Assembly (NCBI GenBank): GCA_905221605.1
Contig: CAJNDS010002246.1
Location: 456,501 to 520,500, forward strand
From: Symbiodinium natans
Lineage: Eukaryota > Sar > Dinophyceae > Suessiales > Symbiodiniaceae
DNA length: 64,000 nucleotides
Direction of reading: 5' to 3'
Shown here piece after piece: positions 52,527 through 61,189 of the stretch. The position numbers were made by a program, and so were the translations under genes. The stretch's first letter is position 1, and each line of letters starts with the position of its first letter. A model generated the notes under the pieces. The model was not told where the DNA came from. It saw nothing but the letters and a program-made list of their open reading frames with translations, and did no database searches.

Positions 52527-52630
52527 TTTGCCTCAGAACCACCCAAACCATGAACATGTTCTTGCTTATTGGGGGGGCAACATGGGGATTGCTCTTCTTT
52601 CTGTTGATGGGGGGGGGTTCTTAAGCAAAC
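52527..52630. mobile_element. Family-F element, copy with diverged left arm
   Basis: GTTTGCCTCAGAACCACCC and GGGGTTCTTAAGCAAAC are inverse with two changes. GCAACATGGGGATTGCTC matches the centre of 17999-18052 in inverse form. Confidence 0.75.
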
Positions 52631-52803
52631 CGTAAACGCTAAACCCTAAACCCTAAACCCCAAAGCCTAAACCCTAAACCCTAAACCCTAAACCCTAAAC
52701 CCTAAACCCGAAAAGGCCCCAAACCGTGCTCTTCAAGCCCAGGTGCCACAGCCATGGAGTTGAGGTGACCGGTCCCCTGACGAGCAACTGGACATGTGTG
52801 GCA

Positions 52804-52886
52804 GGGTTTAGGGTTTAGGGTTTAGGGTTTAGGGTTTAGGGTTTAGGGTTTAGGGTTTAGTGTTTAGGGTTTAGGGTTTAGGGCTT
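52804..52886 (+). repeat. Telomeric tract (TTTAGGG)n
   Basis: About twelve units with one TTTAGTG. Confidence 0.95.
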
Positions 52887-53149
52887 GCGTATGGGCTGGT
52901 GTAAAGCTTTGGGGTTCTGGGGCTAGAGATTCAGGGCTTTAGATTGCGGCTAAGCCCTAAACCCCAAACCCTAAACCCTAAACCCTAACACCTAAACCCT
53001 AAACCCTAAACCCTAAACCCCAAACCGCAAGCGGACAGTTTGGCTGCTATATTACAACCCACCGGGCTACCACGGCCCTGAATGCAACAACAACCCGGCC
53101 CTTAATCACCCTGAACGGCATTTCCTACACCCTAAATCCTATAAACCCT

Positions 53150-53270
53150 AAACCCTAAACCCCCAACCCCAAACCCCAAACCCCAAAGCCCAAACCCCAA
53201 ACCCCAAACCCCAAACCTTACTTTAGGGTTTAGGGTTTAGGGTTTAACCTTAACCCACAACCCTAAACCC
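53150..53270. repeat. Tail-to-tail and head-to-head telomeric turns
   Basis: CCCCAAA units to about 53216 meet TTTAGGG units (53222-53247), which meet AACCTTAACCCACAACCC. Two orientation changes occur in about 100 bases. Confidence 0.8.
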
Positions 53271-53335
53271 CAACTCCCAGAATCTGCATCCCCAATTCCT
53301 ACATCCCAAATGTCGGCACCCGCTGCCCGGACTCT

Positions 53336-53466
53336 GGCCTCGTTTCGCTGGCACAACTTGAGCCCCTAAACCCCTAAGCCCTAACCCCCAAACCCTAAAC
53401 CCTAAACCCTAAACCCTAAACCCTAAACCCTAACCGGCCTCGTTTCGCTGGCACAACTTGAGCCCC
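53336..53466. repeat. Telomeric insert with perfect 31-base flanking duplication
   Basis: GGCCTCGTTTCGCTGGCACA and ACTTGAGCCCC at 53336-53366 are repeated without a single change at 53436-53466. Between lie decayed, then perfect, CCCTAAA units (53367-53435). The duplicated DNA is unique sequence, not part of any repeat family here. This is the strongest insertion footprint for telomeric DNA in the window. Confidence 0.95.
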
Positions 53467-53662
53467 GGGGAATCGCTTCGGACAGAGTCGCCATCTCTCT
53501 TCCTCAGCTTTGCGAGAGCATTTCCTAGAGTAGGGTTTAGGACTTAGGGCTTAGGGTTTGGGGTTTAGGGTTTAGGGCTTTTTGGGGCTTAGGGGTTAGG
53601 AAACCCTTTACCCCCTCCCGGCAAACCCTTAGCCCTAACGAAACTGTAGAGGCCCCACAACC

Positions 53663-53721
53663 CTAAACCCTAAACCCTAAACCCTAAACCCTAAACCCTA
53701 AACCCTAAACCCTAAACCCTG
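53663..53721 (-). repeat. Telomeric tract (CCCTAAA)n
   Basis: Eight perfect units. Confidence 0.95.
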
Positions 53722-54357
53722 AAGCTTGCTAACAAGGCGTAGTTGGGGTAAAAACTCGAAAAAAGTTTAGTGGGGCAGCCGACACCCACATCCAAGGCTG
53801 GGTTGAAGGTTTAGGGTTTAGGCTTTAGGGCTTAGGGCTTAGGGTTTAGGGTTTAGGGTTTAGGGTTTAGGGTTTAGGGTTTAGGGTGTAGGGTGTAGGG
53901 TTTAGGCAGTGCGCATTTGATCCAATTGGATGTAGTGCAAGACCCATGAGTTTCTGCAATGCCAGTTGTTCCCTTTGCAACTTTTGCATTGAAACGTACC
54001 AAAGGCTCGCATTCATCACACTTAGTTGATGACTTATCACGCCCACAATAAAATGTCTGGTAGGAAATGCAGGGAATCAGGATGAGCACAATACCCTAAA
54101 CCCTACTATAAACCCTTAACCCTAAACCCTAAACCCTAAATCCTATAAACCCTAAACCCTGCTCGAAACCCTAAACCCTTAACCCTAAACCCTAAACCCT
54201 AAATCCTATAAACCCTAAACCCTAAACCATAAACCCTAAACCCTAAGCCCTAAGCCCTAAACCCTAAACCCTAAACCCTAAACACAAGCCTACGCGGCCA
54301 AATTCTGCTGTATGCCGATGCAGCACTTTAGGACGTTCAACTGTTTAACCCTAAGAC

Positions 54358-54538
54358 TGCTAGGGCCGGTACATGGTCCCTTAATATGCTACTAATTGCT
54401 TAAGAACCCCGACAAAATAAAACAAATACTCTTCCTTATTAAGGGTAATATGGGGATTGTTACTTTTTATTCTTTTGGGGTTCTTAAGCAAATAGTAGTA
54501 AACCTGCTAGTGTAGGTACATGGTCCCTTAAAAATGTG
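54358..54538. repeat. Direct duplication of a family-G end around a family-F element
   Basis: CTGCTAGGGCCGGTACATGG with TCCCTTAATATG (54358-54388) is echoed by CTGCTAGTGTAGGTACATGG with TCCCTTAAAAATG (54504-54538). A complete family-F element lies between. Long and imperfect, so either an old duplication or two separate family-G ends. Confidence 0.7.
54389..54498. mobile_element. Family-F inverted-repeat element, intact
   Basis: 110 bases. CTACTAATTGCTTAAGAACC and GGTTCTTAAGCAAATAGTAG are near-exact inverses. The interior has CTTCCTTATTAAGGGTAATA and TGGGGATTGTTACTTTTTAT. It is the reference copy for family F. Confidence 0.88.
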
Positions 54539-54649
54539 CCCTGAAAAGGGGAGCCACTATGTACACCCCTTATTCATCCTATACAACCCAAGGGCCCATA
54601 CTGCAGATCCCTTCAAAAGAAGGTAAGTGTTGTGGGACCATGTAGCTAC
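54511..54649. mobile_element. Family-G inverted-repeat element, copy 2
   Basis: GTGTAGGTACATGGTCCCTT at the left pairs with GTGGGACCATGTAGCTAC at the right. GTGCCCTGAAAAGGGGAGCC and CCAAGGGCCCATACTGCAGA match copy 1. Confidence 0.78.
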
Positions 54650-54955
54650 CGTACGAAAACCCCTAAACATCCTAAGCCCCCAGCCCAAAACCCAAAACAT
54701 CCTAAACCCTAAACCCCTAAACCCTAAACATCCTAAACCCCAAACCCCTAAACCCAAAACATCCCAAACCCTAGCCCTAAGCCCTAAACCCTAAATCCCA
54801 AACCCTAAACCCCAAACTCTAAACCCTAAACCCTAGACCCTAGACCCTAAACCCTAAAACCTAGCAGCCCTTACCCGTGAAGGTTCCTAGGCCAAGTGGC
54901 GGAGGCTCCACCGCGTCGAAACCTCGGTTCCCATCCGCAGGTCTCCGGAGATGGT

Positions 54956-55030
54956 TTAGGGTTTAGGGTTTAGGGTTTAGGGTGTAGGGTGTAGGGTGTA
55001 GGGTGTAGGGTGTAGGGTGTAGGGTGGAGG
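54956..55030 (+). repeat. TGTAGGG variant array
   Basis: Four TTTAGGG units then about six TGTAGGG units. Confidence 0.93.
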
Positions 55031-55073
55031 GTTTAGGGTCTAGGGTTCAGGGTTCAGAGGGTTTAGGACCCTA

Positions 55074-55270
55074 ACGGTCCATGTACCTACATGGTATTAT
55101 ATACTCGGGGCCCTAAAGCTACTATATCGGAACCCCTTGAAGGCCCAAGGATGTAGAGTTTAGGGTTGAGGGTTTAGGGTTTAGGGTTTCGGGTTTAGGG
55201 TTTAGGGTTTAGGGTTTAGGGATAGGAACCTTGAAGGCCCAAGGATCTACGAGGTAGGGACATGGACCTT
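55074..55270. mobile_element. Family-A element split by telomeric DNA, with flank duplication
   Basis: The element starts ACGGTCCATGTACCTACATG and ends GGGACATGGACCTTT. The segment GGAACCCCTTGAAGGCCCAA plus GGATGTA (55129-55154) recurs as GGAACCTTGAAGGCCCAAGG plus ATCTA (55225-55249). About ten TTTAGGG-type units lie between the copies. Confidence 0.85.
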
Positions 55271-55283
55271 TGGGCCGGAGATG

Positions 55284-55520
55284 CGCATTAGGGGTTCCCC
55301 AACTACCACGCTCTATACTACCCCCCCCCCCCCAGGGTCCCCCAGAATTAAGCCCTAATTAAGCCTAATTAAGCCGAATTAAGCCGAATTAAGCCTAATT
55401 AAGGCTAATCAAGCCTAATTAAGCCTAATTAAGCCTAATTAAGCCCTAATGAAGCCTAATTCAGGGCATTTAAGGAGGGAACCTAGGCGGGGTTATAGAG
55501 GGGGGTACGTAGTAGGGGAA
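55284..55520. mobile_element. Family-M element carrying a 10-base minisatellite
   Basis: GGGGTTCCCCAACTACCACG with CTCTATACTACCCCCC on the left is the inverse of GGGGTTATAGAGGGGGGTAC with GTAGTAGGGGAACCC on the right. The inside is an AATTAAGCCT array (55345-55461). One copy seen. Confidence 0.75.
55345..55461. repeat. 10-base minisatellite AATTAAGCCT
   Basis: About twelve units, two with GCCGAATT and two of 11 bases (AAGCCCTAATT). It includes no telomere motif. Confidence 0.93.
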
Positions 55521-55618
55521 CCCATGATGCACATGGACTGAGATCGACATGGTATCACCTCAAGTGCCCGCCGTCCCGCGCCTCGACGCTCGGACTGCAA
55601 GTGACCAAACATCAGGAC

Positions 55619-55718
55619 TAAACCCTAAACCCTAAACCCTAAACCCTAAACCCTAAACCCTAAACCCTAAACCCTAAACCCTAAACCCTAAACCCTAAAC
55701 CCTAAACCCTAAACCCTA
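55619..55718 (-). repeat. Telomeric tract (CCCTAAA)n
   Basis: Fourteen perfect units ending ACACTCC. Confidence 0.95.
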
Positions 55719-56173
55719 CACTCCACCAGCTCTTCACGCCACAGCACAGCTGCGCTTGAAGCCAAAATCAGTAGCCAAAGTCCAAGTCTGCACTCCAAGC
55801 CGAAACAAGAAGCCTCGAACCTGAAATTCTCAGATGGCGTTTAGATGGCGTTTCCTTTGGCACCATTTCTTCTTAACATTCATGGTCAACTTCTGTGTTT
55901 TTGGGGAGGGGTCAGGGCGCGAAGGCCGCATTAAACCCTAAACCCCTAAAAACCCTGCCTTAAATATGGCCTTAAGCTTCGGAACCGAGGAATGGAAGAT
56001 TCTGAGCATTCTTGGGAAACAGGTTTTATGTCCTTAGGGTTTAGGGTTTAGGGCTTCGGGTTCAGGGTTTAGGGGCTTGTAACCCATGACACTTCAGGTA
56101 CTGGCTGGGGTTTCGGGTTTCGGGACCTCCAGAGCTCTTGGAGGCCTACAATGGGGGTTGAGCCCTGGCGGTA

Positions 56174-56295
56174 GTAACCTAGGCTGCCCAGTAACCAAGG
56201 CTTAAAAAGGGTGCCCTTTTTTGCTTAAAGGGGTTTATAAGGGAACCTAAACCCCCTAAAAAAGGGAATAAGGGTACTACTGGGCATCCTAGTAA
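56174..56295. mobile_element. Family-E element, copy 2, best preserved
   Basis: GTAACCTAGGCTGCCCAGTA pairs with TACTGGGCATCCTAGTAAC. GGGTGCCCTTTTTTGCTTAA and AAAAAAGGGAATAAGGGTAC lie inside. About 122 bases, foldback form. Confidence 0.85.
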
Positions 56296-56699
56296 CAGTG
56301 CTGGCACCCGAAATCAGGCATACACACTCTACTGAGATTGTACTGTTCGAATCTCAGGACCAAAGCCCTTCATGCAGTACCCTCTGCCTCTGCTTTAGCG
56401 TTTAGGCTTTAGGCTTAGGCTTTAGGCTTTAGGGTTAAGGGTTTGGGGTGTAGGGTTTAGGGTTTAGGTCAACCTAAATTTGAAAAAAAGGCAGCAAAGC
56501 TACCTTTCTCAGGCGTCACGCTCAACGACTGGTGAGATAGCTTCCTGGCAAGGGACCAGTGATGCCGCAAAACGATAAACCCTACTGCCCTAAACCCTAA
56601 ACCAGCAACCCTAAACCGTAACCCTCAACCCTAACCCCGTACACACACACCCACCATGGTCTTACCCCCAGGTATAGGGTTTAGGGTTTAGGGCTTAGG

Positions 56700-56973
56700 T
56701 TTAGACACTCGCCCCTATTGATTAGCTGAGTTCTTCGTCTTCGGCTCCCGAGGTTTAAGCCCTAAACCCTAAACCCCAAATCCCAAGTCCCAAAAACCCT
56801 CAAAGAAGCCCGGGGCCAGCCATTTTTGAAAGCCACCCTTAGGGTTCAGGGTTCAGGGTTCAGCGTTTCGGGTTTAGGGTTTAGGGTGGGTATTCGCTTT
56901 CATGTGAACCTCAGATAACCTCGGGAGCCGAAGACGAAGAACTCAGCTAATCAATAAGGGCGAGTGTCTAAAC
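56700..56973. repeat. 54-base inverted duplication around telomeric DNA
   Basis: TTTAGACACTCGCCCCTATT, GATTAGCTGAGTTCTTCGTC and TTCGGCTCCCGAGGTT (56700-56754) are repeated in inverse form at 56918-56973 with one mismatch. The spacer holds C-rich and then G-rich telomeric units, and the outer flanks are telomeric as well, so the entire segment is nearly palindromic. Confidence 0.92.
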
Positions 56974-57050
56974 CCTAAACCCTAAACCCTAAACCCTAAA
57001 CCCTAAACCCTAAACCCTAAACCCTAAACCCTAAACCCTAAACCCTAAAC
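56972..57050 (-). repeat. Telomeric tract (CCCTAAA)n
   Basis: Eleven perfect units starting exactly at the end of the inverted arm. Confidence 0.95.
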
Positions 57051-57129
57051 CGCCTAAGCCAGCCCCTGGAGGTGCAACCAAATTCAAAACAAACCCTGCA
57101 CACCACTTCCCAGAACCCGAACCACCAGG

Positions 57130-57240
57130 ATTAGGGTTTAGGGTTTAGGGTTTAGGGTTTAGGGTTTAGGGTTTGGGAACTAGGGTTTAGGGTTTAGGGT
57201 CTAGGGTTTAGGGTTAACCCTGAACCCGAAGCCCCAAACC
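57130..57240. repeat. Telomeric tract with GGGTTAACCC junction
   Basis: TTTAGGG units run to 57213 and meet CCCTGAACCC through the perfect palindrome GGGTTAACCC (57211-57220). Confidence 0.88.
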
Positions 57241-57407
57241 CTTAGGGGTTCAGGGTGAACAGGTCGTTTGCCAGCCGGCCCTCCCTCTTCAGGCCCGCGT
57301 CGCCGCCGCCTCTTCAATTTGTCAGAGTGGCCGGCCTGTTCGCGATGGTTCAGGGTTTAGGGTTTAGGGTTTAGGGTTTAGGGTTTAGGGTCTAGGATTT
57401 AGGGTGT

Positions 57408-57480
57408 AGGGTCAAGTTGATTTTCGGATTTAGGGTTTAGGGTTTAGGAGTTAATTAGGGTTTAGGGTCAAGTTGATATT
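57408..57480. repeat. Telomeric insert between direct repeats of AGGGTCAAGTTGAT
   Basis: AGGGTCAAGTTGAT at 57408-57421 recurs at 57464-57477. Between are four TTTAGGG units and a TTAATTAGGG variant. Confidence 0.8.
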
Positions 57481-57552
57481 AGGTTCTCGACTTGGGTGGA
57501 GGAGCGGGGGGGGTGCTCGATGCTGCCCAGTAGCCCTAAACCCCAGACCTCT

Positions 57553-57720
57553 AAGGGTCCATGTACCTAGGTTTTAGGGTTTGGGGTTTATGGTTTAGGG
57601 TTTAGGTAGCATACTTAGGCTTTGGGGTTTCGGGTTTAGGAATCAAGGTTTAGGGAAATTGTATATACTTGGGCTACAGATACTATATAGGAACCCCTTC
57701 AAGGCCCAAGTATCTACTAT
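57553..57720. mobile_element. Family-A element split by decayed telomeric DNA
   Basis: The left arm AAGGGTCCATGTACCTAG is followed by about 85 bases of TTTAGGG-like units, then TATATACTTGGGCTACAGAT and AAGGCCCAAGTATCTACTAT. The right terminal arm is lost. Confidence 0.8.
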
Positions 57721-57869
57721 AGACTCCCTTGGTCACCCGCAAGCAACACACGTCCCAAGCCCTGATAAACCCTAAACCCGATATAGGGCTTAGGGAGCTT
57801 TGGCGACCCACACCCCTGAACCCTAAACGGGGTTACGGGTTTAGTGGTAGCAAGGGTTGAGAGTGCAAG

Positions 57870-58079
57870 ACCTGAATCCCAAGCCCTAAACCCTAACCCC
57901 TAACCCCTAAACCCTAAACCCTAAACCCTAAACCCTAAACACTAAACCCTAAACCCTAAACCCTAAACCCTAAACCCTAAACCCTAAACCCTAAACCCTA
58001 AACCCTAAACCCTAAACCCTAAACCCTAACCCTAAACCCTAAATCCTAACCCTAAACCCGAAATCCTAAACCCTAAACG
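57870..58079 (-). repeat. Longest telomeric tract in the window (CCCTAAA)n
   Basis: About twenty-nine units with scattered CCCTAAC, CACTAAA and TCCTAAC variants. AACCCTAAACGGGGTT occurs on both sides (57822 and 58071), which may be another flank duplication but includes telomeric bases. Confidence 0.95.
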
Positions 58080-58333
58080 GGGTTCGAAGCCCAGAAAGCG
58101 GCACAAGCGCCAAGGGGGTTGTGGGGCCGAAGGTGCCCCAAAAGCCAAGAACGCAGCAACACCACTCCACTCAAACCCTAAACTCAGAACCCTAAACCCT
58201 AAACCCTAAACCCCCTCCTCTACAACTTCTGCCATAAACCCTAAGCTTGAAGCCCCAAAGCCCTGAACTCTCTCTCTCTCTCTCTCTTTCTTCAACTCTT
58301 CTATGTCCAAGAGTAGCCTATGAGTAATTAGCG

Positions 58334-58405
58334 CAGGGTTTGGGGTTTAGGGTTTAGGGTTTAGGGTTTAGGGTTTAGGGTTTAGGGTTTAGGGTTTAGG
58401 GTTTA
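58334..58405 (+). repeat. Telomeric tract (TTTAGGG)n
   Basis: Ten units. A CT microsatellite (58267-58288) lies 45 bases upstream. Confidence 0.95.
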
Positions 58406-58615
58406 CCTAAATCCAACAAAAAAACGAATACGGACCTACTCTGGGTTCTAGACCCTGAACGCTAAGCCCTAACGTCTTCTTGGTAGCCCAGCACCCATAT
58501 TGCAATAGGGGTACCCTTCACGCAGTTGATTATTTTATAAGGGTTCCCTCAACCCAAAACCCTAAATCCTAAACCCTCCAACCACCAAAAAAGAAAAAAA
58601 AGGGTACTGCTCCCT

Positions 58616-58716
58616 AAGGGTCCATGTGCCTACATAGCATATACCTGGGCCCTAAAGCTACTACGTAGGAACCCCTTTAAGGCCAAAGTATCTACTACAT
58701 AGGTACATGGACCCTT
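58616..58716. mobile_element. Family-A element, complete
   Basis: AAGGGTCCATGTGCCTACAT and ACATAGGTACATGGACCCTT are the arms; ATACCTGGGCCCTAAAGCTA and GGCCAAAGTATCTACTACAT lie inside. 101 bases. Confidence 0.88.
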
Positions 58717-59271
58717 TGGGACACAGCCTAAACCCCAAACCCTGAACTCTAAACCCTAAACCCTAAATTTGTCTTTGAAGCAAGGGTGCCATTCCAATCT
58801 GACACAAGAAGTCCGACTGCAATTTGTCCACGCTCGGGATGCTCCTCCAAAAACAGAACCCGCAACCCTAAACCCTAAACACCAAACCTTAAACCCGTTT
58901 CAAGGCCTGCATGTTTTATGGTTTGAAGCCTGCGCACCTACTGAGATTCGGGTTTAGGGTTGTGGGTTCGTGGTTTGGAAACAAATCACCCTGAAAACGG
59001 AGCGGAAGCTCTACACAGATATACATATTATATATATATATATACACACACACATTCACATGAGCAATGCCCCTACAAATCCTAGAAACCGAAGCCACAA
59101 GCCGACGAAGCCCAGGCCTAACAAGCGTGCCTAAACCCTCAACCCCTAAAGCCCTAAAAAACCCAAAGCCTCCCTCAACCGTTCACCCTCAAAGTCACTG
59201 CCCCTAAGCCCCTGAACCCCTCAACCCCCCAAACGTCTGAACCGTCTCGACCCCAAAATCCTAAACCCTAC

Positions 59272-59346
59272 CTGGAGTCTATTTACCAACCACTTAATTA
59301 TAGTAGGTATAACCCAGAAGACTGTAGGTAAAGAGAGTCCCAGGTA
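59272..59346. repeat. Small foldback element
   Basis: ACCTGGAGTCTATTTACC and GGTAAAGAGAGTCCCAGGT are near inverses around AATTATAGTAGGTATAACC. A single copy, about 75 bases. Confidence 0.65.
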
Positions 59347-59391
59347 AGCACAACACCCTGAACCCCTCAACCCCAAACCTTGTTGTCCAGA

Positions 59392-59476
59392 ACCTAGGGG
59401 AACTAAAGGTTAACCTTCGGGATTAGATGTACCGGAAGTATATTACCCCACAAAGGTTAAAAGGTTACCTACTCTA
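59392..59476. repeat. Dispersed repeat, family L, copy 2
   Basis: CCTAGGGGAACTAAAGGTTA, ACCCCACAAAGGTTAAAAGG and TTACCTACTCTACG. Confidence 0.6.
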
Positions 59477-59759
59477 CGACTAAGCAAAACAATCACAGGC
59501 AAGCCGCGCTTGAGAGTTACTCCGTTGGAGCAGCTTGCTTTGGCCAACCAGGGCCGATGGCGCTGGCGCCTGGGACTAAACGCCCAGCCTCTAAACCCTA
59601 AACGCTAAACCCGAAACCCTAAACCCTCGCGATGGGGTGGGCCCGTTTAGGTTTTAGGGTTTTAAGGCTTAGCGTAATCTCGGAAGCCCTCCACGCAGAA
59701 CCCTAAGGCGACCTTTCTATGCCTGATACTCCTTGTGGCTAGGTGCCCACCCCCCATTG

Positions 59760-59890
59760 AAGCCCTAAACCTAAACCCTAAACCCTAAACCCTACACCCT
59801 ACACCCTAAACCCTAAACCCTAAACCCTACACCCTACACCCTACACCCTACACCCTAAACCCCAAACCCTAAACCCTAAACCCTAAACCC
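59760..59890 (-). repeat. Telomeric tract with CCCTACA variant islands
   Basis: CCCTAAA units enclose two islands of CCCTACA (two and four units). The islands suggest local copying of one variant. Confidence 0.93.
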
Positions 59891-60053
59891 TGCCCTAAAC
59901 CCTGTACCTACCCCCCATGAACCCTTCTCCCTTAAGGATTTCGGAGCCGCATTACAAGCAGATGGGTGCCCTGGCCCTGGCCTGAGGCCTAAACCCTGAA
60001 CCAGAAACCCTAAGCCCCAGGCGCCCCAAACCCCAAACCAAAACAACAAAAAG

Positions 60054-60151
60054 CCCAAACCCTAAACCCTAAACCCTAAACCCTAAACCCTAAACCCTAA
60101 ACCCTAAACCCTAAACCCTAAACCCTAAACCCTAAACCCTAAACCCTAAAC
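60054..60151 (-). repeat. Telomeric tract (CCCTAAA)n
   Basis: Fourteen perfect units. Confidence 0.95.
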
Positions 60152-60278
60152 TCAAAACGACCAAAAAAAGAGAAAGAAAAGAGAGCTCCAGGCCAGGTCG
60201 CCGACTCTAGGGGCTGCAGGCACGCTTGGCTGGGCACGGGGCTTCGCACAGCTTTCACGGTCGCCGGTTCCTTGGGAT

Positions 60279-60397
60279 TTCGGGTTTAGGGTTTAGGGTT
60301 TAGGGCTTGGGGTTTAGGGTTTAGGGTTTAGGGTTTAGGGTTTAGGGTTTAGGGTTTAGGGTTTAGGGTTTAGGGTTTAGGGTTTAGGGTTTAGGGG
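60279..60397 (+). repeat. Telomeric tract (TTTAGGG)n
   Basis: About seventeen units with one CTTGGGG. Confidence 0.95.
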
Positions 60398-60534
60398 GAG
60401 CTCGCTTGGGGGCGGGGGGGGGATTTTGGGATTCTCGGGCTGTTTGGGGTTTAGGGTTTAGGGAACAACTCTTGCAGCTCTGAGGCACGTAGATAGCTAG
60501 ATCCATGAAGGTTCAAGCAAACCCAACACACCCT

Positions 60535-60625
60535 AAGGGCCCATGTACATACTGGGCCCCCCAAAGCTGCTATGTAGGAACCCCTTTAAGGCCCAGGTAT
60601 CTACTACACAGGTACATGGACCCTT
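60535..60625. mobile_element. Family-A element with shortened left half
   Basis: AAGGGCCCATGTACATACTG lacks about ten bases of the usual left half. CACAGGTACATGGACCCTT is the normal right arm. Confidence 0.85.
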
Positions 60626-60866
60626 TGAGACACACCCTAAACCCCAAAACTCTGGGTTCACATGCACCGGAACAACCCGATGCTCAAATTCAGCAACGCC
60701 AGGCGGCACTGGCAACACTGTCATGGAAAGAGTTCAGCATGTCCTCCAGGGGTTTAGGGTTTAGGGTTTAGGTTTGGGGTTTAGGGTTTAGGGTTTAGGG
60801 GCTCCACGCGGACGAGTTGCGGGTTCAGGGTTGAGGGCTCAGGTTGATAGGGCTTTGCCGGCTTGG

Positions 60867-60926
60867 GGTTTAGGGTTTAGGGTTTAGGGTTTAGGGTTTA
60901 GGGTTTAGGGTTTAGGGTTTAGGGTT
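60867..60926 (+). repeat. Last clear telomeric tract (TTTAGGG)n
   Basis: Eight units. Beyond about 61030 no tract of two or more units was seen to the right edge. Confidence 0.9.
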
Positions 60927-61024
60927 TTGCAGACTTCGGGGGGCTTCATGAGGATTTCAGGGCCCTTGCTTGCGCATGTGCAAGTTGAAGCTGCAAGCGC
61001 AAGTGCCTGAGAATGCAAGGGTGT

Positions 61025-61180
61025 AGTTTAGGGGTCGGAATAACTACTCATGGTATTCCCTTAGGATCTGTATAAGATTATACGACAATAATCTAACCGT
61101 CTTTTATAGGGATTATATTAGGGGGTACTATCATCCCTACTGGCCCTATTACGGGCTGTCAGTGTAAGGGGGAACATCCA
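61025..61180. mobile_element. Composite of family-I start and family-B end
   Basis: GGGGTCGGAATAACTACTCA and TCCCTTAGGATCTGTATAAG belong to family I. CTTTTATAGGGATTATATTA, ACGGGCTGTCAGTGTAAGGG and GGAACATCC belong to family B. Families I and B may share a right half, or one has inserted into the other. Confidence 0.6.
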
Positions 61181-61189
61181 AAATGCTTT

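Noticed and set aside
56341-56360. GTTCGAATC resembling a tRNA internal promoter box
   Set aside because: No pairing T-arm stem, no upstream A-box-like sequence and no acceptor stem could be found; it forms an unrelated CTGAGAT/ATCTCAG hairpin.
57822-58086. AACCCTAAACGGGGTT on both sides of the longest tract as a target duplication
   Set aside because: Only about seven bases are non-telomeric, too few to exclude chance; mentioned only in the tract entry.
58080-58098. GGGTTCGAAGCCC resembling a tRNA T-arm
   Set aside because: The upstream 200 bases are telomeric repeat, so no tRNA body exists.
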